Assembly: GCA_944383955.1 (NCBI GenBank)
Contig: CALWRP010000187.1
Span: 1 to 63,391, forward strand
Direction: 5' to 3'
From: an uncultured Clostridia bacterium
GTDB taxonomy: Bacteria; Bacillota; Clostridia; Oscillospirales; Acutalibacteraceae
DNA: 63,391 bases
Below the pieces are notes generated by a model. That model did no database searches and was not told the DNA's origin. It saw only the letters and a list, made by a program, of their open reading frames with translations. Each line of letters begins with the position of its first letter. Within the stretch, counting starts at the first letter, position 1. The position numbers and the translations under genes were made by a program. This document shows positions 1 through 10,263 of the stretch, in pieces.

Positions 1-1150
1 AGACCATCGGGCTGGGGATGCCGAGCTCGATGCCAACGCGCCGCACCTCGTCCTTGAACAGGTCGCGCAGCGGCTCGATGATGCCCTCAAAGCCCACATC
101 CTTCGGCAGGCCGCCCACGTTGTGGTGGCTTTTGATGACGGCAGCCTCGCCCGTGCCGCTCTCCACGACGTCGGGGTAGATGGTGCCCTGACAGAGGAAC
201 TCAATTTTGCCGAGCTTCGAGGATTCCTCCTCGAAGACGCGGATGAACTCCTCGCCGATGATCTTGCGCTTGCGCTCCGGATCGCTGACGCCCGCGAGCC
301 GCTGGAGGAAGCGGTCCTTTGCGTTGACGCGGATCAGGTTCATATCGAACTGACGGCGGAAGACGCGCTCCACGTCGTCGCCCTCATTCTTGCGCAGCAG
401 GCCGTGGTCGACAAAGATGCAGACAAGATTTTTGCCGATCGCCTTGTGCATCAGCACGGCGGCGACGGAGGAATCGACTCCGCCGGAGAGGGCGCAGAGC
501 ACCTTCTTCTCCCCCACCTTCTCCCGGATGGCGCGGATCGTCTCGGCAGCGAAGGCGTCCATGCGCCAGTCGCCGCGGCAGCCGCACACGTCGTAGAGGA
601 AGCGGCGCAGCATGTCGCCGCCGCAGACGGTGTGCTCCACCTCCGGGTGGAACTGGAACGCATAGAGCTTCCTCTCCGCGCACTCCATGGCGGCGGTCGG
701 GCAGTCGCCGCTCACGGCCGTCACGCGGAAGCCCTGCGGGACCTCGGCGATGTAATCGGTATGGCTCATCCAGCAGACGGACGTCTCGTCGAGGCCGTCG
801 AAGAGGACGCTCTTCTCAAACCGGACGGGCGTCTTGCCGTACTCGCGGATCTCGCTCGGGCAGACTCTGCCGCCGAGGCTGTGCGCCATCAGCTGCGCGC
901 CGTAGCAGATGCCGAGCACCGGGATGCCGAGCTCGAAAATCCCCTTGTCGCAAACGGGGGCCTTCTCGCCATAGACGGAATTCGGGCCGCCCGAGAAGAT
1001 GACGCCGCGGTATCCGGCCTCCCGGATCTCCGCCGCCGTCATGCGGTAGGGCTTAATCTCACAGTACACGTTCAGGTCACGGACGCGGCGGGCGATCAGC
1101 TGGCTGTACTGTCCGCCGAAGTCCAGAATCAGAACCGCTTCGTTTTTCAT
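1..1150 (-). CDS. guaA: GMP synthase (glutamine-hydrolysing), 3' end cut by window
   Basis: Converts XMP to GMP using glutamine nitrogen and ATP in the cytoplasm. The N-terminal class I amidotransferase domain is visible ([18 protein letters not shown] at residues 7-24, the nucleophile motif [17 protein letters not shown]). It is followed by the ATP-pyrophosphatase P-loop [10 protein letters not shown] and [11 protein letters not shown]. The start is the ATG at 1150, with a GGAGGAAT ribosome site at 1161-1154. About 383 residues are present and the C-terminal dimerisation domain lies beyond the window. It is last in the minus-strand run purB-purA-glmS-guaA, 55 bp after glmS, so co-transcription is likely. 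Confidence 0.96.
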   Translation of the reverse strand, partial: MKNEAVLILDFGGQYSQLIARRVRDLNVYCEIKPYRMTAAEIREAGYRGVIFSGGPNSVYGEKAPVCDKGIFELGIPVLGICYGAQLMAHSLGGRVCPSEIREYGKTPVRFEKSVLFDGLDETSVCWMSHTDYIAEVPQGFRVTAVSGDCPTAAMECAERKLYAFQFHPEVEHTVCGGDMLRRFLYDVCGCRGDWRMDAFAAETIRAIREKVGEKKVLCALSGGVDSSVAAVLMHKAIGKNLVCIFVDHGLLRKNEGDDVERVFRRQFDMNLIRVNAKDRFLQRLAGVSDPERKRKIIGEEFIRVFEEESSKLGKIEFLCQGTIYPDVVESGTGEAAVIKSHHNVGGLPKDVGFEGIIEPLRDLFKDEVRRVGIELGIPSPMV

Positions 1151-1205
1151 CGTATTCCTCCGAACAATTTGAATTCCCAAAAAGCACTGCGGAGCGGGCG
1201 GGGGC

Positions 1206-3032
1206 TCACTCCACCGTGACGGATTTTGCCAGGTTGCGGGGCTTGTCGATATCGCAGCCCTTCATCGACGACACATAGTAGGCGAAGAGCTGCAGCGGGA
1301 TGACGGAGAGCGAGGGCAGCATCATCGGGCAGGCGTCCGGGATGTAGAAGACGTAGTCCGCCTCCTTCTCAATCTGGCGCTGCAGAGAGGTCGTCACGCC
1401 GAGCACGACGGCGCCGCGCGTCTTGACCTCCTTGACGTTGCTCATCATCTTGTCGAACAGCGTGCGCTGCGTGGCCAGGGCGATGACGAGCGTTCCGTCC
1501 TCCACCAGGCTGATGGTGCCGTGCTTGAGTTCTCCGGCCGCGTAGGCGTCGGAGTGAATATAGGAGATCTCCTTGAGCTTGAGCGAGCCCTCCAGCGACA
1601 TAGCGTAGTCGAGATTGCGGCCGATGAAGAAGACGTCGCGCACATTGAAGAACTTCGAGGCGAGATACTGGATGTTGGCGCGGTTTTTCAGAATGGCGTC
1701 GATCTTCTCCGGCAGAGCCTCCAGCTCGGCGATATAGTCCGCGTACTGCTGCGGCGTCAGCCGGCCGAGCAGATCGGCCAGGTAGATCGTCAGCAGATAG
1801 ACGACGGCCAGCTGCGTGCTGTACGCCTTCGTGGTGGCGACGGCAATCTCCGGGCCGGCCCAGGTGTAGATCACGTCGTCCGACTCGTTGGCGATGGTGC
1901 TGCCCACCACGTTGACGATCGAGAGCGTGTACGCGCCGAGACGCCTGGCCTCGCGCAGGGCGGCCAGCGTGTCGGCCGTCTCGCCGGACTGGCTGATGAC
2001 GAGGACGAGCGTGTCGGGGCCCAGAATCGGCTGGCGGTAGCGGAACTCGGAGGCCACGTCCACCTCCACGGGGATCCGCACATTCTGCTCGAGCACATAC
2101 TTTGCCACCACGCCCACGTGGTACGCCGAGCCGCAGGCCACGACGTAAATCTTGCGGAAGGAGCGCAGCTGCTCCGCGGTCAGCGAGATCTCGTCAAAGA
2201 CGACGCGGCCGCCGCGCAGGCGCGGGGAGATGGTGTCGCGCACCGCCTTGGGCTGCTCCATGATCTCCTTGGCCATGAAGTGCTCGTAGCCGCCCTTCTC
2301 CGCCGCGGAGACGTCCCAGTCGATATGGCAGACCTGCTTCTCGACGGGCTCCAGATCCATGTTCAGCACCTGAACGGAATCCTTTTTGAGAATCACAATC
2401 TCGTTGTCATTGAGACGATAGATATCGCGCGTGCGGCTGAGGATCGCGGGAACGTCGGAGGCGATGAAATTCTCCCTCTGGCCGAGGCCGACGATCAGCG
2501 GGCTGTCCTTGCGGACGGCGACGATCTGATCCGGCGCGTCCTCGCACAGGACGCCGAGGGCGTAGGAGCCCTCCACGCGGCGCAGCACCTGGATGACGGC
2601 GTCGACGATGTCGCCCTTGTAATAATACTCGAGCAGCTGGGCCACCACCTCGGTGTCCGTCTCGGAGACAAAGGCGACGCCCTTCTTCATCAGCTTCTCC
2701 TTGAGCTGGAGATAATTCTCGATGATGCCGTTGTGCACGACGGCAAACTTGCCGGAAACACTGACCTGCGGGTGAGAATTGACGTCTGAGGGCGCGCCGT
2801 GCGTCGCCCACCTGGTGTGCCCGATGCCGATGACGCCCGGCACCTGCGCGCCGTCCTCGGTGATCTCGCGCAGCACCTGCAGCCTTCCCTTGGCCTTCGC
2901 CACGCGGATGGCCTCGCCGTCGTAGACGGCCATGCCGGCGGAATCATACCCGCGGTATTCGAGCTTCTCCAGCCCGCTCAGCAGAACGGGCGCCGCCTGT
3001 ACCTCTCCTGCGTATCCTACAATACCACACAT
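1206..3032 (-). CDS. glmS: glutamine-fructose-6-phosphate aminotransferase (isomerizing)
   Basis: Makes glucosamine-6-phosphate from fructose-6-phosphate and glutamine, the entry step to peptidoglycan amino sugars. At 608 aa it is the normal family length. It begins [10 protein letters not shown] with the catalytic Cys as residue 2 (Cys1 after Met removal), then a class II amidotransferase domain ([17 protein letters not shown]), then two SIS sugar-isomerase domains ([19 protein letters not shown]) and the typical C-terminus [13 protein letters not shown]. It starts only 32 bp after the purA stop, so there is no room for a glmS ribozyme leader. Expression probably depends on read-through from purA. 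Confidence 0.98.
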   Translation of the reverse strand: MCGIVGYAGEVQAAPVLLSGLEKLEYRGYDSAGMAVYDGEAIRVAKAKGRLQVLREITEDGAQVPGVIGIGHTRWATHGAPSDVNSHPQVSVSGKFAVVHNGIIENYLQLKEKLMKKGVAFVSETDTEVVAQLLEYYYKGDIVDAVIQVLRRVEGSYALGVLCEDAPDQIVAVRKDSPLIVGLGQRENFIASDVPAILSRTRDIYRLNDNEIVILKKDSVQVLNMDLEPVEKQVCHIDWDVSAAEKGGYEHFMAKEIMEQPKAVRDTISPRLRGGRVVFDEISLTAEQLRSFRKIYVVACGSAYHVGVVAKYVLEQNVRIPVEVDVASEFRYRQPILGPDTLVLVISQSGETADTLAALREARRLGAYTLSIVNVVGSTIANESDDVIYTWAGPEIAVATTKAYSTQLAVVYLLTIYLADLLGRLTPQQYADYIAELEALPEKIDAILKNRANIQYLASKFFNVRDVFFIGRNLDYAMSLEGSLKLKEISYIHSDAYAAGELKHGTISLVEDGTLVIALATQRTLFDKMMSNVKEVKTRGAVVLGVTTSLQRQIEKEADYVFYIPDACPMMLPSLSVIPLQLFAYYVSSMKGCDIDKPRNLAKSVTVE

Positions 3033-3064
3033 AACTCTCTGGCTCTTTCCTGGAACTGCTGCTC

Positions 3065-4342
3065 TCAGCGGTAAATGATATCCTCGCGCGCCGGTCCGTT
3101 GGAGACCATCGTCACCGGGACGCCGATCTCCTGCTCGGCGAACTCGATATAGCGGCGGGTATTCTCCGGCAGATCCTCATAGCGGCGGATCCCGCGGATG
3201 TCGCACTTCCAGCCGGGCATCGTCTTGAGAACGGGCTTGCAGCGCTTGAGGTCGCAGGTCGGCGGGAAGTAGTCGATCTTCTTGCCGTCGAGCTCGTAGG
3301 CGACGCAGACCGGGATCTCATCGAGGTAGCCGAGGGCGTCGAGCACCGTCATGGCCACGGCCGTGGTGCCCTGCAGGGCGCAGCCGTAGCGCGTGGCGAC
3401 CAGGTCGAGCCAGCCCATGCGGCGCGGACGGCCGGTGGTGGCGCCGTACTCTCCCCCGTCTCCGCCGCGGCGGCGCAGCTCGTCGGCCTCCTCGCCGAAG
3501 ATCTCGCTGACGAACTCGCCCGCGCCCACGGCGCTCGAATACGCCTTGACAACGGTGATGATCTCCTTGATCTCATACGGCGGCAGGCCCGCGCCCACAG
3601 CGCCGTAGCCGGCGAGCGTGGAGCTCGAGGTCACCATTGGATAGATGCCGAAGTCCGGATCCTTGAGCGAGCCGAGCTGGCCCTCGAGGAGGATGTTCTT
3701 GCCCTCCCGGACCGCCTGGTGCAGGATGGAGAACGTATCCGCCGCGTAGGGGGCGAGCATCTCCCTGTACTCCATCAGCTTGCCGAAGACCTCGTCCACC
3801 GTGAGCGGAGGCTGGTGGTACAGGTGCTCGAGCAGCGTGTTCTTGATGGGAAGGATGCGCTCGATGCGGTCGCGCAGCAGGGCCTCGTCCTCATAGAGCT
3901 CGCTGACCTGGAAGCCGGTCTTCGCGAACTTGTCGGCGTAGAAGGGGGCGATGCCGGAGCGGGTGGAGCCGAACGACTTCGAGGAAAGGCGGGCCTCCTC
4001 GAGACTGTCGAACGCCACATGGTAGGGCATGACGATCTGCGCGCGGTTGCTGACCAGCACGTGCGGCTTCGGCACGCCGCGATCCTCAAGCGACTTGAGC
4101 TCCGAGACGAGCTTCTCCGGGCTCAGAGCCACGCCGTTGCCGATGATGTTGAGGATGTGGCCGTGGAACACGCCGGAGGGCAGCTGATGCAGGGCGAACT
4201 TGCCATACGGATTGACGATGGTGTGGCCCGCGTTGCTGCCGCCCTGATAGCGGATGACAATGTCGGACTGCGCCGCCTTGACGTCTGTGATTTTTCCTTT
4301 TCCTTCGTCGCCCCAATTGGCGCCGACGATTGCTGTTACCAT
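3065..4342 (-). CDS. purA: adenylosuccinate synthetase
   Basis: Catalyses the GTP-dependent condensation of IMP with aspartate, the first committed step to AMP. The 425-residue protein begins with the family signature IVGANWGDEGKGK (residues 5-17, including the catalytic Asp and the GTP loop) and contains GGSNAGHT with the catalytic His, GSTRSGIAP, and TTGRPRRMGWLD. It sits between purB (121 bp upstream) and glmS (32 bp downstream) on the minus strand. The ATG at 4342 has a purine-rich stretch AAAGGAATCAGG somewhat far upstream, so initiation may be modest. Assignment is not in doubt. Confidence 0.98.
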   Translation of the reverse strand: MVTAIVGANWGDEGKGKITDVKAAQSDIVIRYQGGSNAGHTIVNPYGKFALHQLPSGVFHGHILNIIGNGVALSPEKLVSELKSLEDRGVPKPHVLVSNRAQIVMPYHVAFDSLEEARLSSKSFGSTRSGIAPFYADKFAKTGFQVSELYEDEALLRDRIERILPIKNTLLEHLYHQPPLTVDEVFGKLMEYREMLAPYAADTFSILHQAVREGKNILLEGQLGSLKDPDFGIYPMVTSSSTLAGYGAVGAGLPPYEIKEIITVVKAYSSAVGAGEFVSEIFGEEADELRRRGGDGGEYGATTGRPRRMGWLDLVATRYGCALQGTTAVAMTVLDALGYLDEIPVCVAYELDGKKIDYFPPTCDLKRCKPVLKTMPGWKCDIRGIRRYEDLPENTRRYIEFAEQEIGVPVTMVSNGPAREDIIYR

Positions 4343-4463
4343 ACTGAAAGCACCTGATTCCTTTCAAATTATGTCGGCCGCGGTGTGCCTGTGCCTGTCC
4401 GCGGAAAAACAATCCGGGCGGGAGGACGGACAGCGCTTGTCCGCCTCTTCCGCACGGTTCGGC

Positions 4464-5894
4464 TTACACGTTGATTTCCGGCTTCTCCTCCGGAAGGGCC
4501 TCGTAGCGATCGAGCACGGGCTGCACGACCTTCTCAAGGAAGTCGGCCGTCTGCAGGGGAGCGCAGCCCACATAGCGCGAGGGCTCCATCATGGCCTCGA
4601 GCTCGGGCAGCGTCACGCCGAACATCGGGTCGTTCGCGATGCGCTCGAGCAGGTCGTTCTCGCCGCCCTCCTCCTTGACGACGCGGGAGGCCGCCATGGA
4701 GTGGACGCGGATGCGCTCGTGCAGCTGCTGGCGGTCGCCGCCGCGCTTGACGGCGTCCATCATGATGTTCTCCGTGGCCATGAAGGGCAGCTCGCGGCGC
4801 AGGCGCTGCTCCATCACCTTCGGATAGACGACGAGGCCGTCGGTGACGTTGCAGTAGAGGTTGAGAATCGCGTCAACGGCGAGGAAGGCCTCCGGCACGC
4901 TGATTCTCTTGTTGGCGGAGTCGTCGAGCGTTCTCTCGAACCACTGCGTGGAGGCCGTCAGCGCCGGGTTGAGGCTGTCGGCGATCACATAGCGGGCCAG
5001 CGACGCCATGCGCTCCGTGCGCATCGGGTTGCGCTTGTAGGCCATGGCGGAGGAACCGATCTGGTTCTTCTCGAACGGCTCCTCCACCTCCTTGAGATGC
5101 TGGAGAAGGCGGATATCATTGGAGAACTTCGCCGCGCTCTGGGCGACGCCGCTGAGCACGGAGAGGATCTGGCTGTCGAGCTTTCTCGAGTACGTCTGGC
5201 CGGAGACGGCAAAGCAGGCGCTGTAGCCCATCTTCTCCGCAATGCGGCGGTCGAGCTCGCGCACCTTCTCATAGTCGCCGTCGAACAGCTCGAGGAAGCT
5301 GGCCTGGGTGCCGGTCGTGCCCTTCGAGCCGAGGAGCTTGGCCTTCGAGAGCTGGTATTCCACATCCTCGAGGTCCATGAGCAGATCCTGAATCCACAGT
5401 GTGGCGCGCTTGCCGACGGTGGTGGGCTGGGCGGGCTGGAAATGTGTGAAGGCCAGCGTGGGCTGATCCTTGTGCTGCGCGGCAAAGCGCGAGAGGGCGC
5501 GGATCACCTGCACGAGCTTCTTCTGTACCACGCGCAGCGCCTCGGTCATCACGATGACGTCGGTGTTGTCTCCCACATAGCAGGAGGTCGCGCCGAGGTG
5601 GATGATCGGCTTCGCCTTCGGGCACTGCACGCCGTAGGCGTACACGTGGGACATGACGTCGTGGCGGACCTCCTTCTCGCGCGCCTGGGCAACCTCGTAG
5701 TTGATGTCGTCCTGGTGGGCGATCAGCTCGTCGATCTGCTCCTGGGTCACAGGCAGGCCGAGCTCGTGCTCCGCCTGCGCGAGGGCAATCCACAAGCGCC
5801 GCCAGGTGCGGAATTTCTTCTCCGCCGAGAAGAGATATTTCATCTCGTCGTCGGCATAGCGGGAGGACAGAGGGGATTCATAGTTCGTATTCAT
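4464..5894 (-). CDS. purB: adenylosuccinate lyase
   Basis: Cleaves adenylosuccinate and SAICAR with release of fumarate, acting twice in purine synthesis. The 476-residue product carries the fumarase/aspartase superfamily signature GSSAMAYKRNPMRTER, the HLGATSCYVGDNTD segment, and TGTQASFLELF. It resembles the long form of the enzyme. A GTG at 5903 is in frame, but GGAG lies only one base before it. The ATG at 5894 has the same GGAG ten bases upstream and is preferred. Upstream lie a 20-bp palindrome and a strong terminator-like hairpin (separate entries), followed downstream by purA, glmS and guaA. Confidence 0.97.
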   Translation of the reverse strand: MNTNYESPLSSRYADDEMKYLFSAEKKFRTWRRLWIALAQAEHELGLPVTQEQIDELIAHQDDINYEVAQAREKEVRHDVMSHVYAYGVQCPKAKPIIHLGATSCYVGDNTDVIVMTEALRVVQKKLVQVIRALSRFAAQHKDQPTLAFTHFQPAQPTTVGKRATLWIQDLLMDLEDVEYQLSKAKLLGSKGTTGTQASFLELFDGDYEKVRELDRRIAEKMGYSACFAVSGQTYSRKLDSQILSVLSGVAQSAAKFSNDIRLLQHLKEVEEPFEKNQIGSSAMAYKRNPMRTERMASLARYVIADSLNPALTASTQWFERTLDDSANKRISVPEAFLAVDAILNLYCNVTDGLVVYPKVMEQRLRRELPFMATENIMMDAVKRGGDRQQLHERIRVHSMAASRVVKEEGGENDLLERIANDPMFGVTLPELEAMMEPSRYVGCAPLQTADFLEKVVQPVLDRYEALPEEKPEINV

Positions 5895-5946
5895 GCCATT
5901 CACGCTCCATTATGATAATCTCAAAAAAGATGCTGTTCTATTCCTC

Positions 5947-5966
5947 GTTTCCTGACGTCAGGAAAC
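5947..5966. promoter_or_regulatory. 20-bp perfect palindrome upstream of purB (possible operator)
   Basis: GTTTCCTGACGTCAGGAAAC is a perfect 20-bp dyad with no spacer, 53-72 bp before the purB ATG and just after the T tract of the upstream terminator. It resembles a dimeric repressor site built around TGACGTCA. No cognate regulator is identifiable in the window and no other copy was noticed. Confidence 0.5.
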
Positions 5967-5974
5967 AATTCCGC

Positions 5975-6034
5975 GAAAAAAGAAAAAATTGTCCTCGATG
6001 CAGCCACCTTGCTGCACGCATCGCCGACAATTTT
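5975..6034 (-). terminator. intrinsic terminator or attenuator between dapF and purB
   Basis: On the minus strand AAAATTGTC (6034-6026) pairs with GACAATTTT (5993-5985), and the helix is followed by a long T-rich tract (5988-5975). Its apex is a perfect 6-bp stem TGCAGC/GCTGCA closing the hexaloop AAGGTG (6016-5999). That loop has A at position 1 and G at position 4, like the nitrogen-gene attenuators described elsewhere in this window. It could simply end the glnA-dapF transcript or regulate read-through into purB. Confidence 0.75.
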
Positions 6035-6235
6035 CTCGTCAGTCAGGGCGTCGCTGCCCGCAAAAGGGCGGCGCTCCGGCCGGGTATTCTGTTTTGAGCG
6101 GCACGCGCCGGGCGAAGAGTGCGCAAGGTGAGAAAAAGAAGGCGAAGCGCTCTCTGGCCGCGCCGCACGGCGCCGCCTGCTTGCTTGCACGAAATTCTCT
6201 CAGGCAATGGGCTCCTCTCCTTTCCGCAGACCGTG

Positions 6236-7072
6236 TCACAGATCGATTTCTCCGTCGAAGACAAATTCCGCCGGGCCGCGCATCAGAACGTGGCCGTCGT
6301 CCTCCCGCCAGCAGATCTCCAGATCGCCGCCGCGCAGGTGGACCGTGGCGCTGCGCCCTGCCTTCCCGCACAGGTGAGCGGCCACGAGCGTGGCGCAGGC
6401 CCCGGTGCCGCAGGCCCAGGTCTCGCCGGAGCCGCGCTCCCAGACGCGCATCCTGAGCTCATGGCCGGAGATCACCTGCACAAACTCCGTGTTGACGCCC
6501 TCCGGGAAGAGCGGGTTCCACTCGAAGCGCGGGCCGAGGCTCTGCAAATCGAGCGAATCGACCTCCTCCACGAAGAGGACGCAGTGCGGGTTGCCCATGG
6601 AAACGCAGGTCAGCTCAAAGCGCTCCCCGCCGATTTCCGCGGGCTGAGCGACGACGCGCTCCCCGGGCAGAAGCGTGGGGATCCGGGCAGGCTCGAGAAC
6701 CGGCTCGCCCATATCGACCTCGATCGAGCGGACGGCTCCGTCTTTCACGTCGAGCCGCAGCGTTTTCACGCCGCTGAGCGTGTCGATCCGCAGCGTCTCC
6801 TTCCGCGCGATGCCGCGCTCGTAGACATAGCGGCCGACGCAGCGAATCCCGTTGCCGCACATCATGGCGCGGGAGCCGTCTGCGTTGTACAAATCCATCA
6901 TCGCGTCTCCGTTTTCCGTGGGACGGATGAGGATGAGGCCGTCTGAGCCGACGCCGAAGTGGCGGTCGCTCAGGCGGCGGGAGAGCGCGGCCGGGTCGGC
7001 CGGGACACCCTCGGCAAAGCAGTTGACATAGATATAATCGTTGCCGATGCCCTGCATCTTGGTGAATCGCAA
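6236..7072 (-). CDS. dapF: diaminopimelate epimerase
   Basis: Interconverts LL- and meso-diaminopimelate for lysine and peptidoglycan synthesis. The 278-residue protein has the two catalytic cysteines in family context: MCGNGIRCVGRY (Cys72) and ETWACGTGACA (Cys221). It starts at a TTG (7072) preceded by GGGGGAG at good spacing, and the resulting N-terminus MRFTKMQGIGNDY matches the family. It lies 19 bp after glnA, so the two are probably co-transcribed. DapL at 53.6 kb makes its substrate, so this organism uses the aminotransferase branch of the DAP pathway. Confidence 0.97.
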   Translation of the reverse strand: MRFTKMQGIGNDYIYVNCFAEGVPADPAALSRRLSDRHFGVGSDGLILIRPTENGDAMMDLYNADGSRAMMCGNGIRCVGRYVYERGIARKETLRIDTLSGVKTLRLDVKDGAVRSIEVDMGEPVLEPARIPTLLPGERVVAQPAEIGGERFELTCVSMGNPHCVLFVEEVDSLDLQSLGPRFEWNPLFPEGVNTEFVQVISGHELRMRVWERGSGETWACGTGACATLVAAHLCGKAGRSATVHLRGGDLEICWREDDGHVLMRGPAEFVFDGEIDL

Positions 7073-7091
7073 GAGCGTCTCCCCCTTTTTC

Positions 7092-8423
7092 TCAGAACTT
7101 GCTCAGATAGCGCTCGATCTCCCACTGGGAGACGCGGGTGGAATACTCGTCCCACTCGAGCTTCTTGGCCTCCGTGTACTTGTCGAAGGCGTGGTCGCCG
7201 AGAACCGTGCGGATGAACGGATCGGCCTTCATATAGTTGATGGCCTCGAGCAGCGTGGAGGGCAGGTTCTCGATCCCCTGCGCCAGGCGCTCCTCCTCCG
7301 TCATGTTGTAGATGTTGGCGGACACGGGCTCGGGCGGCAGCTTATCCTCGCGGATGCCCTCGAGGCCGGCGGCCAGCAGCACGGCCAGCTCGAGATACGG
7401 GTTACAGGCCGGATCCGGGGAGCGCAGCTCCACGCGCGTGCCCATGCCGCGGGTGGCGGGCACACGGACCAGGGCGCTGCGGTTGCTCGCCGTCCAGGCG
7501 ATGTAGCACGGGGCCTCGTAGCCGGGGACCAGCCGCTTGTAGGAGTTGACGAGCGGATTCGTCAGCGCGCTCATGCCGCGGATGTGATCGAGGATGCCGG
7601 CGATGAAATTATAGGCGATCCGGCTCAGACCGGTCTCGGAATCGGGATCGTGGAAGGCGTTCTTGCCGTTGCAGAAGAGGCTCATGTTGGTGTGCATGCC
7701 GGAGCCGGCCTGGCCGAAGAGGGGCTTGGGCATGAAGGTGGCGCACAGGCCGTGCGAATCGGCGGCCGACTTGACGACCATCTTGAAGGTGAGGATGTTG
7801 TCCGCCGCGCTGAGCGCGTCGCTGTACTTGAAATCGATCTCGTGCTGGGCGACGGCGCACTCGTGATGGGAGGCCTCGATCTCGAAGCCCATCTCCTCGA
7901 GCGTGAGGCAGATCTCGCGGCGGCAGCTCTCGCCGAGATCGGAGGGGCCCATGTCGAAGTAGCCGGCGGTGTCGTGCGTCACGGTGGTGGGGTGGCCGTG
8001 CTCATCCGTGTTGAAAAGGAAGAACTCGCATTCCGGGCCGACGTTGAAGGTGTAGCCCATGCCGGCGGCCTCCTGCAGCGTCTTGCGCAGGATATAGCGC
8101 GGATCGCCCTCGAAGGGCTCGCCGTTCTTCTTGTACACGTCGCAGATCAGGCGGGCGATCTTGCCGTGCTGCGTGTGCCACGGCAGCAGGCAGAAGGTGT
8201 CCAGGTCGGGGCGCAGATACATATCCGATTCCTCGATGCGCACGAAGCCCTCGATAGACGAGCCGTCGAACATGCACTCGTTGTCCAGCGCCTTCTTGGC
8301 CTGGCTCCTCGTGATGGCGACGTTCTTCAGCGTGCCGAAGATATCGGTGAACTGGAGACGGATGAATTTGACATCGTTCTCCTCCAAAATGCGCAGAATG
8401 TCTTCCTTGGTGTACTTGGCCAT
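7092..8423 (-). CDS. glnA: glutamine synthetase type I (alpha-like)
   Basis: Forms glutamine from glutamate, ammonia and ATP as a cytoplasmic dodecamer. At 443 aa, it has the Firmicutes GSI-alpha length, without the adenylylation insertion. Visible motifs are [41 protein letters not shown] and [10 protein letters not shown]. Residue 62 is Arg in [14 protein letters not shown], the position that mediates glutamine feedback inhibition in the Bacillus enzyme. Its own promoter and a leader with a terminator-like hairpin lie upstream. gdhA diverges from the same region and dapF follows. A second, diverged GSI (46756-48057) and a GSIII (43929-46004) are also present. Confidence 0.97.
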   Translation of the reverse strand: MAKYTKEDILRILEENDVKFIRLQFTDIFGTLKNVAITRSQAKKALDNECMFDGSSIEGFVRIEESDMYLRPDLDTFCLLPWHTQHGKIARLICDVYKKNGEPFEGDPRYILRKTLQEAAGMGYTFNVGPECEFFLFNTDEHGHPTTVTHDTAGYFDMGPSDLGESCRREICLTLEEMGFEIEASHHECAVAQHEIDFKYSDALSAADNILTFKMVVKSAADSHGLCATFMPKPLFGQAGSGMHTNMSLFCNGKNAFHDPDSETGLSRIAYNFIAGILDHIRGMSALTNPLVNSYKRLVPGYEAPCYIAWTASNRSALVRVPATRGMGTRVELRSPDPACNPYLELAVLLAAGLEGIREDKLPPEPVSANIYNMTEEERLAQGIENLPSTLLEAINYMKADPFIRTVLGDHAFDKYTEAKKLEWDEYSTRVSQWEIERYLSKF

Positions 8424-8440
8424 TTCGCTTACGCCCTCCT

Positions 8441-8486
8441 AAAAAGAAAATAACAAGGGGTCGAGCTTCTCGGAAGCCTCCTTGTT
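8441..8486 (-). terminator. terminator-like attenuator in the glnA leader
   Basis: On the minus strand AACAAGG (8486-8480) pairs with CCTTGTT (8458-8452) around an internal GCTTC/GAAGC or CGAG/CTCG stem. The helix is followed directly by ATTTTCTTTTT (8451-8441) and then the glnA ribosome site AGGAGG. A terminator placed inside the leader, before the ribosome site, implies regulated read-through. An alternative TGTT/AACA stem just upstream would compete with the terminator 5' arm. Confidence 0.7.
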
Positions 8487-8496
8487 AAGCCAACAG

Positions 8497-8513
8497 CGCA
8501 CATCCAATATGCG
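8497..8513 (-). ncRNA. 5'-end hairpin of the glnA leader
   Basis: The first bases of the predicted transcript can form CGCAT/GTGCG, with one G-U pair, closing the 7-base loop ATTGGAT. Its first base is A and its fourth is G, loosely resembling an ANTAR hexaloop. The fit is imperfect and it does not overlap the terminator. Confidence 0.35.
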
Positions 8514-8518
8514 TTTCC

Positions 8519-8547
8519 ATTCTATTATATTTTTAAAGTGGTGTCAA
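8519..8547 (-). promoter_or_regulatory. sigma-A promoter of glnA
   Basis: TTGACA (8547-8542), a 17-bp spacer and TAGAAT (8524-8519) on the minus strand. The expected start near 8512 gives a leader of roughly 90 nt. Confidence 0.8.
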
Positions 8548-8666
8548 TGCTTTTCGCTTTCCATCCCCCGATTTAGATTTGTGCACAAAAATCGGCCTCT
8601 CTGGAAGAAAAATCCGTTTTTTTGCGGTACTTTTGCAATTCAAAAATATCTTCCTGCAAATTTCAA

Positions 8667-8685
8667 GAAAAAATTCAATTTTTTC
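8667..8685. promoter_or_regulatory. AT-rich 19-bp palindrome upstream of gdhA
   Basis: GAAAAAATT and AATTTTTTC are exact 9-bp inverted repeats around a single C. The site ends 11 bp before the gdhA -35 element, where an activator or repressor could act. Confidence 0.4.
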
Positions 8686-8696
8686 GCTCCAAAATA

Positions 8697-8725
8697 TTGA
8701 TAAATGAATATTTCTGTGCTAAACT
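8697..8725 (+). promoter_or_regulatory. sigma-A promoter of gdhA
   Basis: TTGATA (8697-8702), a 17-bp spacer and TAAACT (8720-8725). The predicted leader of about 55 nt can form a 5-bp AGCGT/ACGCT stem before the AGGAGG ribosome site. Confidence 0.75.
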
Positions 8726-8730
8726 TGTAG

Positions 8731-10119
<1,389 letters not shown>

Positions 10120-10141
10120 TCGCTTCTCCCTCTGTCCATAG

Positions 10142-10184
10142 AAAGGGCTCCCGGATTCCGCACCGGAATCCGGGAGCCCTTTTT
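10142..10184. terminator. terminator of gdhA (long perfect hairpin)
   Basis: Nineteen-base arms AAAGGGCTCCCGGATTCCG (10142-10160) and their exact complement (10164-10182) flank the loop CAC, and a T run follows on the plus strand. The A run on the other side would let it act for minus-strand transcripts as well. Confidence 0.92.
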
Positions 10185-10227
10185 GCATGCCCGCCTCTGA
10201 AAGCGGGGCTTGTGGGGATATACGAAA

Positions 10228-10252
10228 GGCGGATCCCTGTTTGGGATCCGCC
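10228..10252 (-). terminator. hairpin after rlmH
   Basis: GGCGGATCCC and GGGATCCGCC (10 bp) flank a 5-base loop 12 bp beyond the rlmH stop. On the minus strand it is followed by TTTCGTAT, a short T tract. Confidence 0.65.
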
Positions 10253-10263
10253 CGAATGCTTCT

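Larger units (their letters stand above)
5895..6235. other. dapF-purB intergenic region (341 bp)
   Basis: No credible gene was found here. Reading on the minus strand from dapF toward purB, about 200 bp of GC-rich sequence contain several short potential stems. A strong hairpin with a T tract follows (5975-6034), then a 20-bp perfect palindrome (5947-5966), then the purB ribosome site. I found no convincing sigma-A promoter between the hairpin and purB, so purB may depend on read-through from glnA-dapF or on a promoter too weak to recognise. Confidence 0.6.

Noticed and set aside
122-1219. Long plus-strand open frame (365 codons) opposite guaA
   Set aside because: It is the GC-rich shadow of guaA; the minus strand encodes an unambiguous GMP synthase over the same bases.
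5921-6190. 89-codon minus-strand frame between dapF and purB
   Set aside because: No ribosome site, and it crosses the terminator and palindrome.
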